Source: Verrucomicrobiota bacterium (GTDB lineage Bacteria > Verrucomicrobiota > Verrucomicrobiia > Opitutales > Opitutaceae). From it: DNA of 64,000 bases. Both the position numbers and the translations under genes were made by a program. The stretch spans positions 62,001 to 126,000 of the forward strand of contig JADKHC010000002.1 in NCBI GenBank assembly GCA_016721945.1, read 5' to 3'. A model generated the notes under the pieces. It was not told the DNA's origin. It saw nothing but the letters and a program-made list of their open reading frames with translations, and did not search any database. Below, one piece after another: positions 56,930 through 64,000 of the stretch; position 1 is the stretch's first letter, and each line of letters opens with the position of its first letter.

Positions 56930-57385
56930 TTACTGCTGCACCGGTTTTTCCGGGGGTTTCCAGGCGACGGTGAAATCGACGCTCAAGATGCGCGTGCCAT
57001 CGGCTTTTTTTATCGAACCACTCATCATCGTGAAACCGGCCGCGACATCTTTTTTCTTCACTTCGATCAACGTGGCATCGCCGGGATAAACCGGGCTGCG
57101 AAAACGCACATCGCTAATTTTTGCCATGAGCGGCACCCCTTCGCCCGGTTTCGCGCCTGCAGCCATGGCCTGACGCGCCATGAAGAGTGCACCGGTTTGA
57201 AAAACGGATTCGCAGAGCAAAACGCCCGGCGTGATCGGTGCATCCGGATAATGGCCCTGATAAAAAAACTCGTCGGCGCGCCAGGTGCGACGGGCGATCA
57301 ATCCATCGGCCGACTCCGAGACGATTTCGTCAACAAAGAGAAACGGCGGACGGTGTGGGATAAGTTCGGTGACGGCGGGGAACAT
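56930..57385 (-). CDS. fabZ: 3-hydroxyacyl-ACP dehydratase, FabZ-like
   Basis: Dehydrates 3-hydroxyacyl-ACP with a hot-dog fold. From the ATG at 57385 (MFPAVTELIPHRPPFL) it is 151 residues; a TTG start at 57397 is possible. The catalytic His is in LIPHRPPFLFVD and the catalytic Glu in TPGVLLCESVFQTGALFM, with the GHYPDAPITPG core conserved. It lies between an FAD oxidoreductase and FabI, all on one strand, in a cluster that seems to make a specialised acyl chain. Confidence 0.9.
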   Translation of the reverse strand: MFPAVTELIPHRPPFLFVDEIVSESADGLIARRTWRADEFFYQGHYPDAPITPGVLLCESVFQTGALFMARQAMAAGAKPGEGVPLMAKISDVRFRSPVYPGDATLIEVKKKDVAAGFTMMSGSIKKADGTRILSVDFTVAWKPPEKPVQQ

Positions 57386-57446
57386 GGGATTTATCAACCG
57401 CCAATGAACGCGAATTGACGCGAATAACGAAAGCCAAATTTGGCGT

Positions 57447-58904
57447 TTATTTGAGCGCGCTCGCGGTCGCCGCCTGCTTCAGCGCGAACAGGTGTTTGTC
57501 GATCTTGTTGGCGATGATGACGCCGTAGTTAATCGTGCCGAGCCAGCCAGACATGATAATGCCAACCGAGCCGGCGTGGAAGAGCCCCGGAAGTTTGTCT
57601 GGAAGCTCCATGGAAACTTTCAGCCCTTCGAACTTCGTGCCGAACGACGTGCCGCTCATGTGCGTCGTGTAGCGCTCGATCGTGCGCGGTGTAGCGGCCT
57701 CCATCCAATCGATCTTGGCCCGGACATCGGGAATGAATTTCTCCAACGCGGTAAGTGATTCTTCGATCAGGCGGCGCTTGTGGGTTTCGTATTGTTCGTC
57801 ACTGAGTGCCTGCCAGTCGGGATATTTGCCGTTGAGCGAAACGACGACGGTGTAGCGATCGGAACCAGGTCGCGTTTCGGGATAATAAACCGAGAACGTG
57901 CGGCTCGTCGTGCGAAAATCCGTGAGCTCTTTGCTGTCGAACTTCGGTGCGGCCGAGGTGAAAACGAGATCGCCGATGTGCGGGATTGTCTCCCCTTTTC
58001 GGATACCGAAATACACCTGACACGAGCTGGAGTTGATGCGTACTTTCCGGGCTTCCTCGACGTAGTCGCGCGGCAGGTTTTCTTCGCCCGCCATGCGAAA
58101 AATCGTGTTCATAATATTCGCATTGGAGAGAACGGCTTTGGCGCGGATCACGCGACCGCCTTTGGCCACGATACCAGCGACGACTTTCTGGCCGTTGCGT
58201 TCTTCGACGAGAATCTTATCCACGAGCACGCGCTTGCGCAGCTCAGCGCCGTTTTTCTTCAGCTCGGCCGTCATCTTCTCGATGAGCAGATCCGAACCGC
58301 CACGGAATGTGTACACGCCCGCGCCCATGAAATTCGAGAAGACGATGCCATACGTGATCGCCGGATCGTCGAGCGTCGAACCATTGGCGTAGGCGATTGG
58401 TTCCATGAGGAGCCGGTGTACGTCGTCGCGGCCCGGAAAAAAGCGGTTGAACAACTGGCCGGTCGTCTCGGGGTTGTTGTCGAAGTAATTCATCGCCCGC
58501 AGATGATCGTAAAAGGCCTCGACCTGTTCGCGCGGGAGTTTGAATTGCTCAACCAACACTCTGGTATAATCCTCGCGCGTGAAGGTCGTCCACACGTCCA
58601 TTTGTGGATTCACGAAGCGGATGTCCTTCAGCGGCACGATCGCGTCGGCGATTTCCTTGGTCCAGTATTTGCGACAGGATTTGATCATGCCGCTGGGAAA
58701 ACCGTGGAGCGAAATATCGAAAATGTGGCCGCCTTTGCGCGTGAACCAGGTGGCGAGTCCGCCGAACTGCCAGTGATGTTCGAGCAGCAGCACGCGATGG
58801 CCCGCTTTCGCGAGGACGTTGGCGCCGGTGAGGCCGCCCAAGCCGCTGCCAATCACAATCACATCGTATTCGTCAGCGACACCTTTGAGCCAGTCGTAAG
58901 CCAT
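57447..58904 (-). CDS. CrtI/retinol-saturase-like FAD oxidoreductase B
   Basis: A 485-residue FAD enzyme of the phytoene desaturase / all-trans-retinol saturase superfamily. The N-terminal Rossmann motif is VIGSGLGGLTGANVLAKAG, followed by HHWQFGGLATWFTRKGG. A C-terminal FAD-contact region contains GLFHAGSVGIIMSGWLGT. Such enzymes introduce, saturate or isomerise double bonds in polyenes. The start at 58904 (MAYDWLKGVADEYDVIVIG) is chosen because longer frames run into the response regulator gene. It is the second such gene in the cluster. Confidence 0.85.
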   Translation of the reverse strand: MAYDWLKGVADEYDVIVIGSGLGGLTGANVLAKAGHRVLLLEHHWQFGGLATWFTRKGGHIFDISLHGFPSGMIKSCRKYWTKEIADAIVPLKDIRFVNPQMDVWTTFTREDYTRVLVEQFKLPREQVEAFYDHLRAMNYFDNNPETTGQLFNRFFPGRDDVHRLLMEPIAYANGSTLDDPAITYGIVFSNFMGAGVYTFRGGSDLLIEKMTAELKKNGAELRKRVLVDKILVEERNGQKVVAGIVAKGGRVIRAKAVLSNANIMNTIFRMAGEENLPRDYVEEARKVRINSSSCQVYFGIRKGETIPHIGDLVFTSAAPKFDSKELTDFRTTSRTFSVYYPETRPGSDRYTVVVSLNGKYPDWQALSDEQYETHKRRLIEESLTALEKFIPDVRAKIDWMEAATPRTIERYTTHMSGTSFGTKFEGLKVSMELPDKLPGLFHAGSVGIIMSGWLGTINYGVIIANKIDKHLFALKQAATASALK

Positions 58905-58983
58905 GGAAAAAATCCAGAGTGAGTTGCCCTCTTCGCAAAGCGCAACTGGTAAAACGTGAAACTGCGCCGCGTCCGCAGGCAGT

Positions 58984-59613
58984 TTATGTGCCTGCCTGGA
59001 AGCCCGTGCGAACGGCACGTGCCTGCGGCTTCGTTCTCGGCGGCGGCGTGATATTCATGGCCACAAACTGCGGGATAATATGCTGCTCGTAGCACGTCGG
59101 ACAAACCGAGTGCGTGAATTCGCTACCCGTTCGCGCGCTCACGTATTGCTCGATCCGCTGCCAGTAATCTTCGTCCTCGCGCACGCTCTTGCAGTACGAG
59201 CAGATCGGCACGAGTTGCTGAAGTTCGCGAATGTGCGCCGCGCTGTCCAAGATCCGTCGCGCCACATGCAGGCGGATGCGAAGATCGCGCAAGTTAACCG
59301 GCTTCTGCAAAAAATCGTCCACTCCTGCGTCGATTGCAGCGTCTTCGTTTTCCTTCGAAGAATCGTGCGGCGTGTAGAGAATAAAATAAACGTACTCCAT
59401 CTTCCGCGCACGTACCCAACGACAAAGTTCCAAGCCGGTCTGATCTGCCATCATCCAATCGCACACGATCAGGCGAATATCGGCATTACCCCCCAAGATG
59501 TGCCGCGCCTCTTCCCCACTTTCCGCGATCTCCGAGACAAGCCCAAGCGTCGCGAGTGACGCTTCCATATAGAGGCGGGAAATTGGATCGTTTTCGATGA
59601 GCAGTACTTTCAT
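58984..59613 (-). CDS. Response regulator with Cys-rich C-terminal motif
   Basis: A 209-residue protein. The receiver domain (~1-120) has acidic residues in LIENDPIS, phospho-acceptor Asp in LIVCDWMMADQTG and Lys in FLQKPVNLRDL. A C-terminal segment of ~70 residues has Cys pairs (VPICSYCKSVRED and HSVCPTCYEQHI), a zinc-ribbon-like motif also seen at the ends of other receiver or PAS proteins. No DNA-binding domain is seen. It interrupts the lipid cluster between the two FAD oxidoreductase genes. Confidence 0.88.
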   Translation of the reverse strand: MKVLLIENDPISRLYMEASLATLGLVSEIAESGEEARHILGGNADIRLIVCDWMMADQTGLELCRWVRARKMEYVYFILYTPHDSSKENEDAAIDAGVDDFLQKPVNLRDLRIRLHVARRILDSAAHIRELQQLVPICSYCKSVREDEDYWQRIEQYVSARTGSEFTHSVCPTCYEQHIIPQFVAMNITPPPRTKPQARAVRTGFQAGT

Positions 59614-59783
59614 CGCAGGCACGCGATGTCCGACCGGATGATCGCCGGACGAAATGCATCGAAGATGTACTGCAAATAATATGCTGCCACATCGTGGACT
59701 GAATAGTATTCATGGATAGTCGCGAGGTTATCCCTCGAGCCCGAGACGTCCATTAGCGAGCAAGCTACCCTATAACAGCGTAA

Positions 59784-61223
59784 CTATTTCCCGTTGAGCA
59801 CGTGATAGTTGGCCATCGATATTCCACTCAGCATCGCGCCCACGATGCCTAAAAACCCCTGGTCTGTGCCGCAAAGATAGACGTTGGCGAGCTCCGTCCG
59901 CCCCTGCCGGTTCTTGATCGGCGAGCCATAAATCGCCCCCGCCAAGTGACCGGTAAACCGCGTGATTGTCCTCGGCGTGAACATGTCGGTGGCAACCGTC
60001 GCCGTCTGCAACGCGTCCGCCTTCGGCAGCACCGGCAGGAACCGCTGCGCGCCGGCCGTGATCGCGTCGTACCAACGTTTTTTGTCCGCTTGGTAAACTG
60101 CCTCGGGCAATTGCGCCCAGCGATCGTAATTCGCCAGGCACGTGCAACGAAAAAGCCCCTCGGGCAGCCGCTGGCCTTCTGGATATGCGAAGTTGTTCGG
60201 CAAACAGATCACCCCGCTGCGCAGATCGACCTGCGCGTCGGGCCGTTCGTAGGCAAAGCGCGGCGAGTCGTTGAAAAAGATAATGGTGTCATCGCCCCAA
60301 CCCAACTCGGCCGGCTGGCGGTTGAGCACGGTTATGGTTTCGACGTAGGAAAGCCGACCGATCTTCGCGGAAAGCCCGTTGGGGACAACGGGCTCCACCT
60401 GCATCAACTGTTCCGTCTCCGGTCCGCCGACTGAGCTGATCACGTGATCGGCCGTGACTTCCGAACCATCGTCAAGCACCAGCGCCGCCGCCCTGCCCTC
60501 GCGAGCCACGATCCGTTTCACGCCGCACTTCATCCGACGCGCGCCGCCCGTCGCGCGATATTTCTCCACGAGTACGCGCAAAATCACGCGCACGCCGTCC
60601 AGCGGCCGCGCGAAGCCTTCGAGGAAAAGTGCCTTGAACATGATCACGAACTGCCCGAATTCCATGTCGTGCTCTTGCGCACTGCCGTAGTACATCAGCG
60701 GGCAAAACAGCATGTCCTCAAGGAGCGGATCGCTGATGTGTTGCCGAACCACTTGACGTGCGGAAACCGGTTTCGCGTCGAGCGAGACTTCGTCGAAGGA
60801 CTTCACGACGGCGAGGAGTCGGCGGAATCCATCGATCTGCGCAGGAAATTTTGCCGCAATCTCGCTCTCGAAAATTGCGAATTCGTTCGTGAAAGCCAGC
60901 GATGTTTCGCCGCGCGGCCCGAAGGCGATGCGCGAACGTTTTTGTTCGCAGAGCGCAAATTCGTCGCGGTCGATGCGAAGCTGGCGGAGCAATTTCCCCA
61001 GCGGTGTTCCCTTCACGCCCGCGCGCACGAAGTTCGTCATCGCGTGCAGACCGACGTCGTACTTGCGGCCGGCGATACTGTAGAAACCGTTGAGCCCGCC
61101 GACGGCGTTGTGCCGCTCGAAGATGCACACGCGCTTGCCGAAGTGCGCGAGCCGAATGCCGGCCGCGAGGCCCGACATGCCCGCGCCGATAATGGCAACG
61201 TCGTAGTGCGAGTGAGTGTTCAA
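59784..61223 (-). CDS. CrtI/retinol-saturase-like FAD oxidoreductase A
   Basis: A 479-residue FAD enzyme related to the one at 57447-58904. It starts MNTHSHYDVAIIGAGMSGLA, a clear FAD-binding Rossmann motif, then FERHNAVGGLNGFYSIAGRK. The C-terminal signature VYLCGTDQGFLGIVGAML binds FAD. It belongs to the phytoene desaturase / retinol saturase superfamily. It lies directly downstream of the ACP terminator and 170 bases upstream of the response regulator gene. Confidence 0.85.
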   Translation of the reverse strand: MNTHSHYDVAIIGAGMSGLAAGIRLAHFGKRVCIFERHNAVGGLNGFYSIAGRKYDVGLHAMTNFVRAGVKGTPLGKLLRQLRIDRDEFALCEQKRSRIAFGPRGETSLAFTNEFAIFESEIAAKFPAQIDGFRRLLAVVKSFDEVSLDAKPVSARQVVRQHISDPLLEDMLFCPLMYYGSAQEHDMEFGQFVIMFKALFLEGFARPLDGVRVILRVLVEKYRATGGARRMKCGVKRIVAREGRAAALVLDDGSEVTADHVISSVGGPETEQLMQVEPVVPNGLSAKIGRLSYVETITVLNRQPAELGWGDDTIIFFNDSPRFAYERPDAQVDLRSGVICLPNNFAYPEGQRLPEGLFRCTCLANYDRWAQLPEAVYQADKKRWYDAITAGAQRFLPVLPKADALQTATVATDMFTPRTITRFTGHLAGAIYGSPIKNRQGRTELANVYLCGTDQGFLGIVGAMLSGISMANYHVLNGK

Positions 61224-61239
61224 GGTTGGAAGATACGGT

Positions 61240-61316
61240 TAATCTGGAACTCAGGAACTCTGGAACAAGCCTTTGTTTTCCTAAGGTATTTTCCAGCGTT
61301 CCAGTGTTCCAGATTA
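61240..61316. repeat. TAATCTGGAAC-type inverted repeat, copy 2
   Basis: Arms TAATCTGGAACTCAGGAACT and GCGTTCCAGTGTTCCAGATTA flank about 35 bases. It is the same family as 56834-56926 and sits between the FAD oxidoreductase and the ACP terminator. Confidence 0.75.
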
Positions 61317-61322
61317 CAAAAC

Positions 61323-61350
61323 AAAAAAGCCGGGAACGTGTCCCGGCTTT
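61323..61350 (-). terminator. Intrinsic terminator after the acyl carrier protein gene
   Basis: Stem AAGCCGGGA / TCCCGGCTT with a five-base loop, followed on the minus strand by a run of six T. It lies about 68 bases after the ACP stop, so KASII-ACP may form a separate transcript or be partly uncoupled from the genes downstream. Confidence 0.85.
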
Positions 61351-61417
61351 GAAATTCTTCTCCGACGTTCTTCGCGCTTCGTATTCGTTGAGCGAGTACG
61401 CTCTTCGCTCGTCTAGT

Positions 61418-61675
61418 TTATTTCCCCAACGCAGCAAACTTCGGACCGAGGTATTCGGCGCAGCTGTCGAGGGTGGCGAGTTTGATGTACTCGGCCTCCG
61501 GCACTTCGATGCCGTAGCGTTTGCGGAGCTCCATGACGATGTCGAGGAAGTCCATCGAATCGAGCTGCATCTGTTCGCGCAGGCGCACGTCCGGTTTGAG
61601 GTTGCTGGTGTCTTCGTCGGGCGCGATGTCCGAGATGATGTCGATGACCACCTTTTTGATTTCGTCGTTTGTCAT
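61418..61675 (-). CDS. Acyl carrier protein
   Basis: An 85-residue acidic four-helix protein that carries growing acyl chains on phosphopantetheine. The attachment Ser is in MQLDSMDFLDIVMEL (DSM motif). The charge and the VPEAEYIKLATLDSCAEYL end are typical. It is clearly distinct from an operon-standard acpP and lies 29 bases downstream of KASII, so it is probably a dedicated carrier for this cluster. Confidence 0.92.
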   Translation of the reverse strand: MTNDEIKKVVIDIISDIAPDEDTSNLKPDVRLREQMQLDSMDFLDIVMELRKRYGIEVPEAEYIKLATLDSCAEYLGPKFAALGK

Positions 61676-61704
61676 GCTGAAAATGGGTCGAGGGATGAAA
61701 GATT

Positions 61705-62940
61705 TCAGGCTACAAAGCGCTTCACGATCAGCGCGGAATTGATGCCGAGCATACCGAACGAGTTGTTCAGGATTGCGTCAACCCGTTTTGCCTTCTTTGG
61801 GTGATTCAACACGAGGCCAGGCAACGCGCACTGCGGATCGAGGTCATCGACATTGATCGTCGGGTGAACAATCAGGTCGTCGAAGCTCGGCAGATTTCCC
61901 GCCAACTCCAACGCACCTGCCGCGCCCATCGCATGGCCGATGAAGCTCTTGGTGTTGTTCACCAGCGTATCCGGACTGTCGGCGAACACCGTGCGAATGC
62001 CCTGTGTCTCCTGGATGTCGCCGAGCGGCGTGGCCGTGGCGTGCGTGTTCACCAAATCGATGTCGCGCGTCGTCATGCCGGCGCGTGCAATGGCTTTTTG
62101 GATACACTCGCTCTGACGCTCGGGATTCGGGAGCACGTAGTCGCTCGCATCCGAGTTAACGTGATAGCCGGCGATCTCGCCGTAGATTTTCGCGCCGCGC
62201 GCGAGTGCATCTTCAAGCCGTTCCAACGTATAAAGCGCGCCGCCTTCGGAGATGACGATGCCGTTGCGCGCCTTGTCGAAGGGGCGGCTGGCCTTCTTCG
62301 GATCTTCGTGCGTCGCGAGCGCGTTCTGGCTTTTGAAGCCCGCGAAAATTCCGAACGTGTGAATGCTTTCGCTCACGCCGCCACAAATCGCGAGGTCGAC
62401 TTCGCCGAGGCGAAGCATCTGCGTCGCGTGGATCAGGCCCATGTTACCCGCCGCGCAAGCCGCGCCGATGGTGTAAGCCGGGCCAGTGATGCCTAGGCTG
62501 AGCGACGTTTCACCCGCCGGATTATTGGCTACGCTGCGTGGGTTGTGATAGTGCGACCAGTACTTCGTCTCGTAGTTAAATTTGGAGATATTATAGATCT
62601 CGTTTTCGGTTTCGACGTTTCCGTGCTCCGTACAACCGATGTAAATGCCCACGCGATCTTTCGCCTGCGCCTCGAAGTTGATCTTGCTGTCCGCCAGTGC
62701 CTCACGCGCGCAGTAGATCGCGATCGAACCAGCCCGCGTGCCCACGCGAACTTCTTTCTTCTTCTGGTACTTCAACGCATCGTAGTGGCAGACGCCCGCG
62801 AGCTGCGTGCCCATATAACGCACATCAATGCGCTCGACGCCCGCGACGCCGTTGAGAAGATTATGCCGGAACTCGGTCAACGAATTGCCGTTCGGGGCGG
62901 TAAGGCCTACACCAGTGATGACGACGCGCGATAGCTTCAT
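61705..62940 (-). CDS. fabF: 3-oxoacyl-ACP synthase II-type condensing enzyme
   Basis: Condenses malonyl-ACP with an acyl-ACP. From the ATG at 62940 (MKLSRVVITGVGLTAPNGNS) it is 411 residues. The catalytic Cys-His-His set is visible: Cys in IGAACAAGNMGLIHA, His in VNTHATATPLGDI and His in KSFIGHAMGAAGALEL. A longer open frame to 63567 overlaps galE on the other strand and is rejected. It is the first gene of the putative lipid cluster. It may be a pathway-specific KASII rather than the housekeeping FabF. Confidence 0.93.
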   Translation of the reverse strand: MKLSRVVITGVGLTAPNGNSLTEFRHNLLNGVAGVERIDVRYMGTQLAGVCHYDALKYQKKKEVRVGTRAGSIAIYCAREALADSKINFEAQAKDRVGIYIGCTEHGNVETENEIYNISKFNYETKYWSHYHNPRSVANNPAGETSLSLGITGPAYTIGAACAAGNMGLIHATQMLRLGEVDLAICGGVSESIHTFGIFAGFKSQNALATHEDPKKASRPFDKARNGIVISEGGALYTLERLEDALARGAKIYGEIAGYHVNSDASDYVLPNPERQSECIQKAIARAGMTTRDIDLVNTHATATPLGDIQETQGIRTVFADSPDTLVNNTKSFIGHAMGAAGALELAGNLPSFDDLIVHPTINVDDLDPQCALPGLVLNHPKKAKRVDAILNNSFGMLGINSALIVKRFVA

Positions 62941-63000
62941 GAAAAAAGGAAGGAAAAGGGCTAGCCATGCCACGGTCAAAGGCAATAAAACCCTCGCCGC
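62941..63000. promoter_or_regulatory. Divergent intergenic region between KASII and galE
   Basis: These 60 bases must hold the start signals for both the lipid cluster (minus) and galE (plus). A purine-rich GAAAAAAGGAAGGAAAAGG lies close to the KASII start on the plus strand; no clear -35/-10 pair was identified. Confidence 0.4.
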
Positions 63001-63993
63001 ATGAACGTACTTGTTGTTGGAGGCGCCGGTTACATCGGCAGCCATTGTGTTCGCCAGCTTGCCGCCGCGGGACATCGCCCGGTTGTGCTGGATAATCTCG
63101 TCTTCGGCCACCGCTCCGCCGTCGCGCCTAGCGTGCCCTTCTACGACGCCAATCTCGGCGACGAAACCGCCGTCGGCAAAATCCTCGTCGATGAAAAAAT
63201 CGACGTCGTCATGCACTTCGCCGCCTACGCCTACGTCGGGGAATCCGTCAACGACCCGCTCAAATACTATTTCAACAACGTCGTCGCACCGTTGCATCTC
63301 CTCAAGACGATGCTCGCGAATAAAGTCACGAAGTTCGTCTTCTCCTCGACCTGCGCGACCTTCGGCATTCCCGAAAAGATGCCCATCGTGGAAACGCTCT
63401 CGCAGTCGCCCATCAACCCCTACGGCCAGACCAAGCTCGATGTTGAAAACATCCTCAAGTCCCTCGCCCACGCCCACGGTCTGAGCTTCGCCGCCTTCCG
63501 CTATTTCAACGCCGCCGGCGCCTCCGAAGACGGAACCATCGGCGAGGACCATAACCCAGAGACACACCTAATCCCGCTCGCGATCGACGCCGCCACAGGC
63601 AAGCGTCCCGCGCTCCAGGTCTTCGGCTCCGACTATCCCACGCCCGACGGCACCTGCCTCCGCGACTACGTCCACGTCGACGATCTCAGCCGCGCGCACA
63701 TCGCCGTCTTCGACAAACTCGCGAAACCCGGCACTGGCCTTTTTTACAATCTAGGCACCGGCACACCGACCTCCGTGCTCGAAGTCATCCGCGCCGTTGA
63801 AAAAATCACTGGCAAAAAAGTCCCGTACGTCATGGCCCCGCGCCGCGCCGGTGACCCACCCGCGCTCTACGCCGATTCGACCAAAGCCAAAACCGAACTC
63901 AGCTGGCAGGTGAAATTCCCCAGCATCGAACCCATCGTCGCCACCGCTTGGAAATGGCATTCTGCCAACCCGAACGGCTTCGGGAAGAAGTAG
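63001..63993 (+). CDS. galE: UDP-glucose 4-epimerase
   Basis: Interconverts UDP-glucose and UDP-galactose for surface glycans and galactose metabolism. The 330-residue SDR has MNVLVVGGAGYIGSHCVRQL, the catalytic Tyr-x3-Lys in NPYGQTKLDVEN, FRYFNAAGASEDGTIGE, and RDYVHVDDLSRAH. The length and family motifs are standard for GalE. It is transcribed away from KASII and is complete within the window. Confidence 0.94.
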   Translation: MNVLVVGGAGYIGSHCVRQLAAAGHRPVVLDNLVFGHRSAVAPSVPFYDANLGDETAVGKILVDEKIDVVMHFAAYAYVGESVNDPLKYYFNNVVAPLHLLKTMLANKVTKFVFSSTCATFGIPEKMPIVETLSQSPINPYGQTKLDVENILKSLAHAHGLSFAAFRYFNAAGASEDGTIGEDHNPETHLIPLAIDAATGKRPALQVFGSDYPTPDGTCLRDYVHVDDLSRAHIAVFDKLAKPGTGLFYNLGTGTPTSVLEVIRAVEKITGKKVPYVMAPRRAGDPPALYADSTKAKTELSWQVKFPSIEPIVATAWKWHSANPNGFGKK

Positions 63994-64000
63994 GCGAAAC

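Noticed and set aside
62941..63567. N-terminal extension of the KASII gene to 63567
   Set aside because: The extension is antisense to galE; the conserved family start is the Met at 62940, just after a short intergenic region.

Overview
The window is about 64 kb of GC-rich bacterial chromosome. Several features suggest the phylum Verrucomicrobiota, probably near the family Opitutaceae: dnaG next to rpoD and tatA, a monomeric NADP isocitrate dehydrogenase, an OleA/OleB pair, both RNase HII and HIII, and many short palindromic intergenic repeats. This placement is inferred from gene content and protein style; no rRNA gene is present to confirm it. No tRNA, rRNA, CRISPR array, prophage or intact insertion sequence was seen.

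Layout. 1-8.8 kb is mostly housekeeping: fabG (cut by the left edge), a CysJ-like flavoprotein, a pseudouridine synthase, an exported SH3 protein, folD, a receiver-kinase hybrid, proC, two small membrane proteins and hldD. 9.4-18.1 kb holds a fused cobA-hemD, serC, an MFS transporter, a chemotaxis receptor with a periplasmic CxxCH haem motif, and icd. 18.1-25.6 kb is an accessory, repeat-rich stretch. It carries a coiled-coil membrane protein, an exported esterase, a GH5 lipoprotein, a frameshifted GH10 xylanase with a 45-serine linker, an IS3 transposase remnant and several MITE-like elements, one nested inside another repeat. 25.6-29.7 kb is a polyamine ABC transporter in the order potC-potD-potB-potA. 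29.9-34.8 kb groups hflX, rnhB, rnhC and mutY.

34.8-42.2 kb has rpmG, an unusual fusion of a PTS EIIA domain to a diadenylate cyclase domain, a lone nuoA, a DUF362 protein, dnaG, rpoD and tatA. 42.2-53.5 kb has a CPA2 cation/proton antiporter with two RCK_C-like domains, the cell-shape operon mreB-mreC-mreD-mrdA, and an opposing MoxR-DUF58-transglutaminase operon.

53.6-62.9 kb, all on the minus strand, is the most interesting block: KASII, acyl carrier protein, two CrtI-like FAD oxidoreductases with a response regulator between them, FabZ, FabI, an OleA-like thiolase, an OleB-like hydrolase and a VOC protein. It looks like a dedicated type II fatty-acid or polyene pathway that may end in OleA-type head-to-head condensation, but oleC and oleD are not in the window. 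galE closes the window.

Intergenic DNA is dominated by several families of inverted repeats, some nested in others. In one family the two hairpins keep their shape while the stem sequence changes from copy to copy.
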